The position numbers were made by a program, and so were the translations under genes. The notes beneath the pieces were generated by a model. It ran no database searches and was not told where the DNA came from. It saw only the letters and a list, made by a program, of their open reading frames with translations. Shown here piece after piece: positions 22,846 to 33,023 of a stretch of DNA of 64,000 nt (the first letter of the stretch is position 1; every line of letters starts with the position of its first letter). This DNA comes from Cunninghamia lanceolata (lineage: Eukaryota; Streptophyta; Pinopsida; Cupressales; Cupressaceae): the NCBI GenBank assembly GCA_027924645.1, contig BSBN01001687.1, positions 2,914,001-2,978,000 on the forward strand, given 5' to 3'.

Positions 22846-24206
22846 TGGTGCAAGAGCACCCTCAGAGATAGAACACACCTTGGTCAAACTTGGTAAAGGA
22901 TAGAGTTTTGTTTTCTTTTGTGGAATTTCATGTAATAAGGCCATTATTGTCCATTTTGGTCATTTGGATCCATTGGTGTAACCATTGGGTTAAGAAACTT
23001 GTCAAATATCCTAGAAGTTGATAGTTTGAAGGCATTATTGTGAACAACTTTTCAAAAGTTGTCAACATATGGTAGTTGTGGTTGGTTGAACCATATAACC
23101 TATGTGTGGAGACATTAAATAAGTTTATTTTGTACAGATCCAGGGTTGCTTTGATGAAATTATTGAAGGAAAAGCAATAAAACATCTCAATTTCTACACT
23201 TTCCAATGTTTTCTTGTTGTTCTTATGTTGTGTACGGACCTGTATGGACATGTCCTAATTTGAGACTAACTGGGCATGAAAGTACATTTTGTCTATTTCA
23301 TTTCATTAGTTTGTTGCATTCAATTTCACTAAGAAATAAGCAAGTTACATTGATTTTTCTAAAAACTGTCAAAAACCCTAGTTGGGGTAGATAGTGGGCA
23401 AACAAAATGCATAACAGGGCCTTCCATAAGTAGAAAATGCTGAAACTCGGTGGAATGGCTTGTAATTGCATATATTTTAATAATCCAAACTTGTAGGGAC
23501 AGAGGAGTTAGTTGGCACGTGTGATGGAGGCTTGAGTGGTCTGATATCTTATGTATCAGGTTGGCAGTCAAGTAGAAGAGAGTATTTTTGAATGTTGTGG
23601 TTGAATTCAAAGCTCATAAAGGTTGGAGGTGATTGGGGAGAGTGTCCAGGTGTCATAGAACCTAACTCCAAGTGTGGGTTTGCCTTCACAATAAGAATTT
23701 GCACCTATATTTTGATTGTACTAATAGAACAGGGTATGACAGTTTGTAATTGGACTGTGTCCAGTCAAGTTTGTGGTCTCATGCATTAAATAAGTACAAA
23801 AATACTACAAAAGGCATTTGTTGGAGTGTCATAAGTACCACTAAACCCATGTTGAAGATCAGGGTTTCCTTTTTGTCTTGGGAGTCATAGTTGACAAGAG
23901 CTGATCAACCCTAGAAGGCCTAATTAGGCCTAATTACACAAGGAACAATCAAAATTTGGGCTCGACGTACAAAACAACACCACCTCATTTATTGGTATGT
24001 GTTGTAAAGCCCAAAAGGGTATCTCAAATAGGTCATACTTTTTGAAGGTTAGGTCTAGAACACAAGTTATGTCCAAAAATGCCTTTTTGAAAGGCTACAA
24101 GGGAAAGAGGCCATTTATGAAGGAAGACCCAATGGATAGAGACCTAGGGTTTTGATGGATGGTTGTTTGGTTGTGTCTAGTTAGTCCATACCCCTGCTCT
24201 GCATCA
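22846..24206. mobile_element. Solo LTR, 1361 bp, TSD TTTCT, inside gypsy gag
   Basis: The gag frame of the host element stops at 24207 and resumes at 22845. The insert begins TGGTGCAAGAGCA and ends TGCTCTGCATCA on the + strand, so the ends are imperfect inverted repeats. It is flanked by perfect TTTCT repeats (22841-22845 and 24207-24211). No coding domain is present. The orientation of transcription could not be decided. Confidence 0.85.
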
Positions 24207-24211
24207 TTTCT

Positions 24212-24885
24212 CCCCATCATCTTTAGCATGACCTATGTGGATGTTAGGGTAGTAAAACTCCTCACTATACTATTTTACATACAACTCTATCTACTACAAG
24301 TTCTGGAACATCTTGAACAATTTTAAATTGTAATTGGAAGGTAAAAAATTACCCTTCAAATTTGTAACCATTCGATCCTATTTAGAGATCATAAATTTAT
24401 CATTTTTAATGTGATCTTTCAACACATACTCCCAATACAAGGTAGCATGCCCTTTCAACTTGGTAATAGCATACTCAAGACTCTCCTAGGGTCTTTAACA
24501 AACTCTCAAACTTGAAATACGTCTTTGGATTATTTATCCAATTTAATAGATATTTAAGATTCAAACCTCCTAAGTAACAAGAGAGATCAAACCTTGACTT
24601 ACTTCGTGCCCTCACCATTATCGTAGAAAATTTATCCTCCATAGTTAGTTCATCATTAGAACTAGAAGCATCCTTAGTGTGTGGTTCATGATCTAGTCTC
24701 TTGTCGTCACTAACATCTTCAACCACAACCATTCCTCACCTTTGCATGATCTCAAGGTATTTGAGCCTTACTTTCGTAGCTCTCATTATGTCATTCAATA
24801 CATTATCACGATGCACTCTTTGATTTCTTCCACCTCTTCTTTTGTGAGCCATTTCTTGTATGGATCACTTGTAATGTGAAACCAC
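24212..24885 (-). pseudogene. Ty3/gypsy gag N-terminal part
   Basis: 24732-24475 is open on the - strand. It reads EDKFSTIMVRARSKSRFDLS followed by LLNWINNPKTYFKFE, the gag pattern of plant chromovirus-type elements (F-I-G-L-P--L-DWI---E-YFE). The next residues (DRMVTNLKGNFLPSNYNL, then a SEEFY / GHAKDD block near 24220-24260) continue it, with several stops. It stops exactly at the solo LTR edge. Confidence 0.8.
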
Positions 24886-24937
24886 ACAAACCTTCCACTG
24901 TGGGGGTACCACTTACACTTCAATGACCTAGAAAATA

Positions 24938-24951
24938 GGCTCTAATGCCAA
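24938..24951 (-). other. Primer binding site of the gypsy remnant
   Basis: The reverse complement contains TGGCATTAGAGCC, an initiator-Met-type primer site with two changes, next to the LTR end. Confidence 0.7.
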
Positions 24952-24952
24952 T

Positions 24953-25890
24953 TGATGTAGTCACAAATGGATGGTCTATGATAGACTATCCAATCATGGA
25001 ACACCAATAGAGAAATTGAAAACCTAGATTATGAATATACAACATAAGCTTACCTCTTTATGAAAAGAATGAACAAAAGATGGTGTAGAAAAACAAGTTA
25101 TATGTATATATTTGTATGACAAAAGTTACAATAAATCCATGTACAATAAGATTATTTCAACACAATAACATGCCAAGATTCCTAGTCCTTTTAGATGTTT
25201 GATCTTCAATTCTACTCTGTCTCGCCTCCTCTTCACTTCTTCCCTCAATTTCATGCCACCTTTTTATAGATATGATTTATTATTGTAAGACAGTGCCAAC
25301 CAAAAATATGGTACAATTCCCTATGCAAATGTAGCACTAACCATGGTGTCAATATTAAATGATTTCAACTCTTAAACTTCCTTGGGATTGGGTGTATTCC
25401 CATGTGGCATGTAAAATGACCCCTTCTTAAATATGTGTGGCAATATATAAGCTTTAAAAATTGATGTGGTTTGAACTATAAACCTCCCTAGAACCAATAT
25501 TCAATTAGGTAACCTTACAAAGGCACAAAATTTATATTCACTGTCACATAATTTTAATTAGGTCCCTTTTCCAATAAGAGCATGTCACAACCTACAATAA
25601 AGCAACAAAATACATAATTTGACACATGGATGTGTTCAAGATCCCCATAAGATATTTTGGTTACATTTTGGAGGCTTCATGAATAATATGTGGTACCACA
25701 CAAGAGGATCACTCACAGTGGTTGTATATGCACAGTTAAAGGATTGTGGATAGAAAATGAATCTACAAGAATAAAACACTTGTGGTAACAAAGAAAACCT
25801 ACAAAAGATAAACAACATTAAAGAAAATATCTTTAAGCGATGCAAGATTGCTCGAACCGTGAGATGTTCTTGCATCATTAAGGTACATCA
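24953..25890 (-). repeat. 5' LTR of the minus-strand gypsy remnant (938 bp)
   Basis: The + strand segment begins TGATGTAGTCAC and ends AGGTACATCA, giving inverted ends TGATGTA / TACATCA. The primer site follows on the inner side. Confidence 0.75.
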
Positions 25891-27560
25891 CCATCATATT
25901 TAGGTGGAGATAAGACATGTGTATCTACATTATAAGTGTCCATAGGTGCAACATGAAATGCCAAAAAATCATCATTATAATCATCATCATGTACAAAAGA
26001 TGTAAACACATTCAAAGCACATGAATCTATGTACATAGGACCAACATGAAATGTAAGACATATATCATCAATAGGTATAATAATGCCATGCATAGGTGAG
26101 GGAGGTGTGATATCATCAATAGCCATCATACTAGATGCATCAATAACACATGATAAATTCTTTCTAGGTAGATGGTCATCACTATCACAATCATAAGATC
26201 ATGATAAAGCTTAGGGATAAATGCCATAGGTGTATCTAATAGTAATGGATAAGCACTAATCAACTCTATGAAGGAAGGAAAGGATGAGACATGATAGAGC
26301 AAAACCTCCATAAAACACATTCTTTTCCTTATGAAAATGTGTCGTGAGAATATCAAGGATAGAGGGATGGTGTGTAATGAAAGATAAGAACTTATCAAAA
26401 TTTGAAATGTATGCATGAATAACATCCAAGGAGTAAGACCTAAGAGGAGCCATAAGTACTACATCCTAGGGTGATATCACTATGTAATTCCAAACCCTAA
26501 TCAAGGTTTAATAAACATGAACGGATCCAAACCCTAAGAAATCTAAAATTAGATAAAATCAAAATTATGTCAAATTTGAAATCCAAAAATCAATGAAGGT
26601 ATATCCCTAAAGTCAAACCCTAGGGGGTGTAAGCATGGATAAGTTCACCAAAATTTAAAGGAAAATAAGCTTTCCCTAGGTATAATCTAGGTTAATCAAT
26701 TAAGATGCATACAACTCAACACAAATTAACCTAGATTAAATAATTAAGAGTTGTGGGCATACATATCAGGAAATTGTAACATTAAATACTAAAGTATAGA
26801 AAAGTAAATGCAATAAATGAAAGTACTCAACTCTAGGCCCTAAGGATGAACAATTATGATATGGCATTGAAACTTTCGGTGTCTTGGGACTAAAAACTAA
26901 TCTGTTGTGTATTTACTCTACCTCAAAATATAAATAGTTGGTATGTATTGTGGTGGATCAAATTTATAAATTTGGTCCTTTTCCATGGGCCCAAATCTAT
27001 CTTGTGTCCCAGAAAATTGATCTAGATTATTATGCACTCTTACTTTTTGATTTGCCTAATTCACCTTTGTTTAGTTTGCTATATAGGTTGGTGTTATTTA
27101 TAAATACCTTTAGAGGGCTACTAGATCATCAAGGGACAAATCCTCCTAGGTCAACCCTTGTAAAAGGACTAGCTTTACAATCATATCAATGGTTGAAAAC
27201 AATATGTAGATGCACTAGGGTGATAATGCAAATCTAGATTCATTTACCAAATTGAAGTGTTCAAGTCATTGTAATGCATATGATATTCAGATTATCTTTG
27301 AATGTTCAAATATTGTAATTGAATGCATTTAAATATAATAACATAGAAATAAATCACACAAAGACATGTGCTAAGTCAACTCTAAGCAAGAAAGGAATGG
27401 GTGGAAGTTAGCCAAATTTTGAATTTAAAATTTGAAATTATGGAGGTTAGATCCATGGGTGTGAGATTAATCCACCAAATTTTGAGAGCAACCTAGTTTA
27501 GATTTCGTCATTCTACTTCCAAGGCATATACAAAGTTGTGACTTTGAGATATGGTTTATA
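25891..27560. repeat. Old repeat also found at 47.7-49.0 kb
   Basis: About 26480-26760 aligns with 48030-48300 in the same direction (GATCCAAA-CCTAA--AAATCTAAAA; CTAAATTAACTTA-type words). 27400-27555 read in reverse resembles 48371-48500 (GGAAGTAGAATGAC-AAAT). The - strand frames at 25878-26453 are short, partly overlapping and match no family I recognise. Probably a degraded retroelement; class not resolved. Confidence 0.5.
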
Positions 27561-28050
27561 AGTTGTGATCAAAACAATAAACAACCATCTTTTGGTAATC
27601 AAGCCAAAAAGGTGGCAGAATTAAGGTGGGAATGAAATGTTTAGGAATTATTGCATTGATAGGTGCAATAAATGAAGAATACATGGAAAATGGGCAAATG
27701 TGGATAAGGTATGGATAAGAGATATGGGAATGTGAGTAAATGGGTGGGCAATGACAAGGGTAAAGAGCCCAACTTTGCACAAGAGTGTCATTTGTTGATA
27801 TGCAAATGTATTAAGCCATTCTCTCAAAATGATTACAAAACTAAATGGGAATTGGCATGGGCATGAAAATTTTGCCATGATAGTTAGATGATTGATATGT
27901 TCTAACCACTACTATAGTACTCTTTCTAGATTGAAATCCCTTTATTGGGAAACTCCATTGAGCATTAATCCAACACTACATGTTTGGTTTCATTCACAAT
28001 ACAACATATGAGTGATAGGCTTGATCTTGACAAAATCATCAACCATGGCA
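27561..28050. other. No gene seen
   Basis: AT-rich DNA with short overlapping - strand frames that lack any recognisable domain. Confidence 0.4.
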
Positions 28051-28051
28051 G

Positions 28052-28817
28052 TGTCATATGTTGTTGTGCATCGTAAATTGTGCTCACCCACAATCTCACG
28101 TTGTGTTTGACACACACTTTAGTGTCCACTCCCCTAGTGTGTTTTAAAATCATTTCCAACCTTAGCTTTACCCTTGACCCACGAGATGTGCCTTTGCGCT
28201 TCTTTGACCCTTTTTGCTTGTCAAATCAAAAAACCATAAAAGTGCCTAAATCTTGGCTGTCTCAAGTTGACTAGACCTTTCAAGAACTGGAATTGCAAAG
28301 GCTCTAGCACTTAATGCGGATGTATGCGCCATGTGTTGACATCTTAAAAGCCTTTGTTAGTCTTGCAATCATGTTATAAGTTATCTTTTTACTTGCGTGA
28401 TTCGTCAAGATTTTCTTGATCCTTATCTTCACCCAAACAACTCCTTTTTTCCTTTTCCCTCTCTATTTAAGAAAGTAGATTTTCCATTGTGAAGAAAATT
28501 AAATTCTTTCATAACAAAGCTCTGCCAAAATAAAAACTCATCTTTATCACACTTTATCTTTTGCTATTCCATTGTTGTAACTTGTTTTCTTCAAGATCAC
28601 ATCAAGCTCTTCTAATATATCTCATATCTCTATGGGTAAAACACATTTCCCATTTTCCTCTTTCATGTAGAGAGTATTTTGTAAATCTACTCTAAGTCAT
28701 TGAGTAGGATTTTATTTATGAATATTGCATTATTATCTTGTCACTGCTCATCACAATTCTAGATGCACTTAGAATTCAGAGCACACACTTTTTATATCAA
28801 TCTATCTATCAATGTCA
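28052..28817 (+). repeat. LTR-like segment, possibly Athila/Tat-type gypsy
   Basis: TGTCATATG / TGTTGTTGTGCATCG at the left, a CTATTTAAG TATA-like motif near 28465, and a right end ATGTCA just before TGGCTGTCGTGGAGGTGG (28821-28838). The last resembles the Asp/Glu-tRNA primer site of Athila/Tat elements (TGGC-CCGTTGCCGG) only loosely. No gag or pol follows. The left boundary is a guess. Confidence 0.4.
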
Positions 28818-29186
28818 ATCTGGCTGTCGTGGAGGTGGAAACACCAAAATGGGGTTTGATTTTGGCAAACCTCTATAGCCCAACCCTTCTCTTAGGTATG
28901 TGCATTTGCAGGTTTCGTCAAGAAGCTCGGTGGCGATAGGAATGGTTGAAAAGACTAGCATGAGGATTGAGATCACAAATTCGTACAATACCTACACCAT
29001 ACAGACTAAAACACAGTGCGCAGATGTCCACACAAAGTGTTGTCATCTTGGAAAGTGAGGTTGTTCGCCTAGTGCTAGATTCCTTATTATTTTGCCTTTT
29101 CATTTTTATACTTCATTTGTAAAAAAATTATTTACTACTATTCATTGTTGTTAAAACATAAAGTAGTTCTGTAGACATAGATTTTG

Positions 29187-29283
29187 TGGAAAACATTAGC
29201 TAACAGAACCCTAATGTAATGTTAGTGGAAAGCTCCCTTGATTGATTGGAAAATATTAGCTAACAAAACCCTAATGTAATGTA
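29187..29283. repeat. Two-copy short direct repeat
   Basis: GGAAAACATTAGCTAACAGA followed by ACCCTAATGTAATG occurs at about 29188 and again about 60 bases later with two or three changes. Confidence 0.75.
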
Positions 29284-29417
29284 TGTCAACAATAGAAGCC
29301 CAAAGAACATACCGAATATTGGGAAAGACTTAAACAATCAACATGTTGTATTTAGCATGCCAATTATTTACATAGAGAATAGTTTCTCATTTAAACAACT
29401 AACATATTAACCACAAC

Positions 29418-29686
29418 CAGGGCTTAAATTTGACAGTCAACCTTGCTTGTCAAGCAATTTTTTTATGACAGTTATCCATTCAATTTTACCTTTAAAATAC
29501 TATGACACACTTTAGTATAAGTAAATTATATAAAAAACAAATATATCTATCATCATAATCCTATATAAATTTGGACAGTTTGTCCAAAATCTCTCCTTTC
29601 ATATGATACAATATTTTCAAAATTTCAATTGTATTTTACAGTTAAAATGCCTGATACAGCTGTACAACTGTCAAATTTAAACCCTG
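29418..29686. mobile_element. hAT-type MITE, 269 bp
   Basis: Ends are inverted repeats: CAGGGCTTAAATTTGACAGT on the left and ACTGTCAAATTTAAACCCTG on the right. Eight-base flanks ACCACAAC (29410-29417) and ACAACAAC (29687-29694) differ at one position, fitting the 8-bp duplication of hAT transposases. There is no coding capacity, so it depends on an autonomous partner. Confidence 0.85.
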
Positions 29687-29872
29687 ACAACAACATATAA
29701 ACACTATTTAAACCTTTTCATTATTCTAATAACTACAAAGTGTAGTTCTCTATTTTCATTCTTAATATGATAACTTTATTCCACTAAAAAAGAAATAAAC
29801 AGACAAAAGGCAACAAATAAAACATCAGTCTGTGACCACGATGTGAGTATCGAAGGGAAGATAGGTTATGAG

Positions 29873-31315
29873 CAGGCCTGGAATTTGATGGTCTATTTGG
29901 CCGTTTTTACCATTTTAAACTGTATTTTACAACTCTAAAATTTATTGGACCGTATACCTTGACTTGCTAAATTTTTACATAACCGTATATATGACTCTTT
30001 AAATTATTAGTAAACCGTAAAATTTTATAATATAGTATTCTTAGTTATAATATAATATAGTATTCTTAGTTATAATATATATCATTTTTTTAATAAAAAT
30101 ATAAATAATGTATCAACTTTATCTTGAATATATATTAAATTTCAATAAATTTTAAAAATTACAAACAAATCTTTATATTGTTTTTTATTTTTAAAAATCA
30201 ATTTAAAAAATAATTTTTGCTTTCTCTATAGAGTAATTTATTTCTAATTTGAAAAAAACTACAAAGAAAACGTTTTTATACATTATAAAAATATAAATAA
30301 TGTTTTCTTTTACAATGTTTATCAACTTTATCTTTATTTTCAATAAATTTTAAAAAAATAATAAATCTTTATATTTTTTTTTACTTTTAAAAATTTTAAA
30401 AAAATCTTTGCTTTCTCTATAGAATAATTTATTTCTAATTTAGAAAAAAAACAAAGCACAAGTTTTTTTATTTTTATTTCATTGTTTATTAAATTATTAT
30501 ATATGGAATAAGAATAACTTTACAAATTACAATTACAAATACATATAAGAACAACTGTAAATTGTGTATTGTAATTAAGAGTTGATTTATAATTATTTAC
30601 AGGGATAAAAAAAATTGCTACTACTTCTTCCATTTTTATTCAATTTGTCAAGTTCTCTCAGACTTCAAGAGCTACTGTTAAGGTATGACCAGAAACTTAT
30701 TGCTATGCTATTTTTTAAAATATTGTTTAAATGATTGCAATTTACAATTGACTGAGAATTATTATTATTATTATTATTTAGTTGGGATATAAAAAAAATT
30801 GGAGCAAAAATTTCATAGATCAAGTAAAGATTGAGGCCTAACTTTCTTTTTTACTAAATAGAATTAAAAATTAATGAACAAGCATTTCAGTCATTTATAC
30901 AAACTATATAGCTTTATAGTTTGACCGTCCTAATTAGTCTTCTTCAAAGTGAAATTTCCAAATGGCCATGAGAGTATTACTATTGGCATTATATTTTGGA
31001 GGTACTGATCTAACACTTTTGTGCACCTTGGTCTTATACTAGAATTCTATAACTGCAATAAATATATAATAAAATGGAATAACTTCATGCCAACAATTAA
31101 ATCCCTCAAATTTAGAATTCAATACATCAAACAATTAATACACATTTGATTTATTGCTGGTAGCCTGGTCCTTTTTTTTAACCTGCATTTTTAATATAAA
31201 AAAATTCACTCAAACTTTTTTTGACAGTTGATTTTTTATTTAAAATAGTTAAATGATAAAACCGTCATAAAATTTTTATATGACAGCCAGGGGTGACTGT
31301 CAAATTCCAGGCCTG
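29873..31315. mobile_element. Non-autonomous hAT element, 1443 bp, TSD GTTATGAG
   Basis: The left end is CAGGCCTGGAATTTGATGGT, the right end is GACTGTCAAATTCCAGGCCTG. The flanks are a perfect 8-bp repeat GTTATGAG (29865-29872 and 31316-31323). CAGGCCTG-type tips and an 8-bp duplication mark the hAT superfamily. The inside is very AT-rich with A/T homopolymers and an (ATT)n tract near 30760. No transposase frame or relic was seen. The ends share AATTTGACAGT with the 269-bp MITE ~180 bp upstream. Confidence 0.9.
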
Positions 31316-31323
31316 GTTATGAG

Positions 31324-31975
31324 GTTTTTGCTTCTGTGGTTATTGATATATAGACTGGCTTTGCCCTTTCTCCAGTGTTCTTTGCCCTTGCTCGAAGGTC
31401 TTGTTTTCTATCTGTGGCAGTCGTATGCTTCTGGTGATGCTTATGATGTTGTTCTGTGCCTGGTGACACTGGTTTTGGTTGTCTATTATTGGATTGCTAA
31501 CGCTTCTTCCTTGGAGCTTTTGGCTTATCAGAGACTAATCTTGGGGTTTCTGCCAATTGTTTGGCCATTGTTAATTTGATTTGATCAAAAGTTTCATTTT
31601 GTGATATTCTACTGTGCTTCAGAGTTAGCTTTGGGCCAGCTTCTCATTGCAGTCTTCGATGACTTGTTCCTCGTTGTTGATGGCCTGTGACCTCTCTGCA
31701 GTGTTGAGTTGCTTCTGAGGTCTGCTTCTTTCAATTGAGACATGAACATTGTCATCAGATTTATGTTGCCTCTGTAGCAGGCCGATTTATTGTTCTCTGG
31801 CAGTTGTTGCCTCTGTTCTGGCAGTAGTTGTTATGTATGTGCTGTTAGCTGTTTTCTTCTTTTCAACTGCTCTTCTAAGCGCTGATCATTTTTGTACAAT
31901 TGCATTTTTTCATAAAAAAAGATGCAAAAGACAAAATATTGAAGCACCAACCTTAAAAACTTAGCATCCCAAAGG
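31324..31975. other. Less AT-rich segment, possibly a LINE 3' remnant
   Basis: This stretch has higher GC and T/G-rich wording than its neighbours and ends with an A-rich CATAAAAAAAG near 31915. A hydrophobic open frame at 31280-31579 begins inside the hAT end and so is not a gene. A LINE 3' untranslated region is one possible source; I cannot confirm it. Confidence 0.3.
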
Positions 31976-32870
31976 TAATCCTAAGAGGCTTTGCTTTTGG
32001 TATAGAGCATCAAGACAATATCCTAAAAGAAAAAAATTGAATCAAAGGGACTTTGAATGCATCACATAATTGATATTTTTTATTGTCTTTATTACACTTA
32101 AAAGTATTGGCTAATTAATAAATTTGGTTGAAATAGTAAGAATATAGATTTTTATGTAAATAGTGGGTATGTTATAGTTTAATATGTTTTATGAGGGATG
32201 TGAGTTTCTCCTTATTATTTAAGCCTTTCCAATAATTAATTGTAAACAATCAACAAGTACTACAACATACTAACTATTTAAACTTTTGTAATTAATAAAT
32301 TAAATCTAAAACTATACTAATCTTTGAATCATTAAAATAATGTATTCTTTATATTATTATAATGTTACTGTTATTTTTTAATATTTAAATATTTATATTT
32401 CAATCAAACTCTTTTGTGTCCTTTTAACTTAAATCAATTAAAAATCATACAAAATAAATTATAAATTATATAATTAAAATTTGAGTAGTAACTTGATAAA
32501 GCATAAGGCTGATGGGGTAAATAGCTTTGCAGTATCGGTTGTGTAAAAGTTAATAGTCTACATACACATATGAATCTGTTTGTAGACTAAAATAAAAAAT
32601 ACAATTCACGGACTAGATAAGCTCTTCCAAAGTAAAATAGGTATTTTCACTTCCTAATACAAAAGATGATTTCAGATTTTTGGGAATAAAGAATATCATT
32701 AATTATAAAACATAAAGAATTATAATGCTTAGAGCTCTGATGATATATTTAATAATTAAATATTATGGGGTACCAAAATATCTGAAATCTATTTTTGGAA
32801 AATAAATTAATAAAGTTGAAATATTAATCAAAACATAGAATCCATGTCCAACATATTACATACTACAGTG
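31976..32870. other. AT-rich intergenic DNA downstream of the lectin gene
   Basis: No frame or repeat boundary supported. The lectin gene 3' untranslated region probably ends in or near 32800-33000, but no clear AATAAA was found on the - strand. Confidence 0.4.
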
Positions 32871-33023
32871 CCTTCTTTGGATCTCACACTTTACATCCTA
32901 AACCAAAAACTATGCAAAATATATGCCTTCAAAGCTAAACAGCTATACGACAAAATGCAGATCTAAACTGCTGCAGCTTCTCCTCCTCTATTTTAGATTT
33001 GCCAAGCCAAAATCATCTTTCCT

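Larger units (their letters stand above)
21370..25890 (-). mobile_element. Minus-strand Ty3/gypsy remnant: LTR, PBS, gag, protease
   Basis: Reading leftward: 938-bp 5' LTR (25890-24953), primer site, gag, zinc knuckle, protease-like sequence to about 22030, then uncertain DNA up to the chromovirus solo LTR. RT, integrase and the 3' LTR are absent. Gag is split by a 1361-bp solo LTR at 22846-24206. Confidence 0.8.

Noticed and set aside
26938..27237. 99-codon open frame
   Set aside because: No recognisable domain, no upstream signals, and it lies in a degraded repeat.
31280..31579. Hydrophobic 99-codon frame resembling a membrane protein
   Set aside because: It starts inside the terminal inverted repeat of the hAT element and has no family resemblance.
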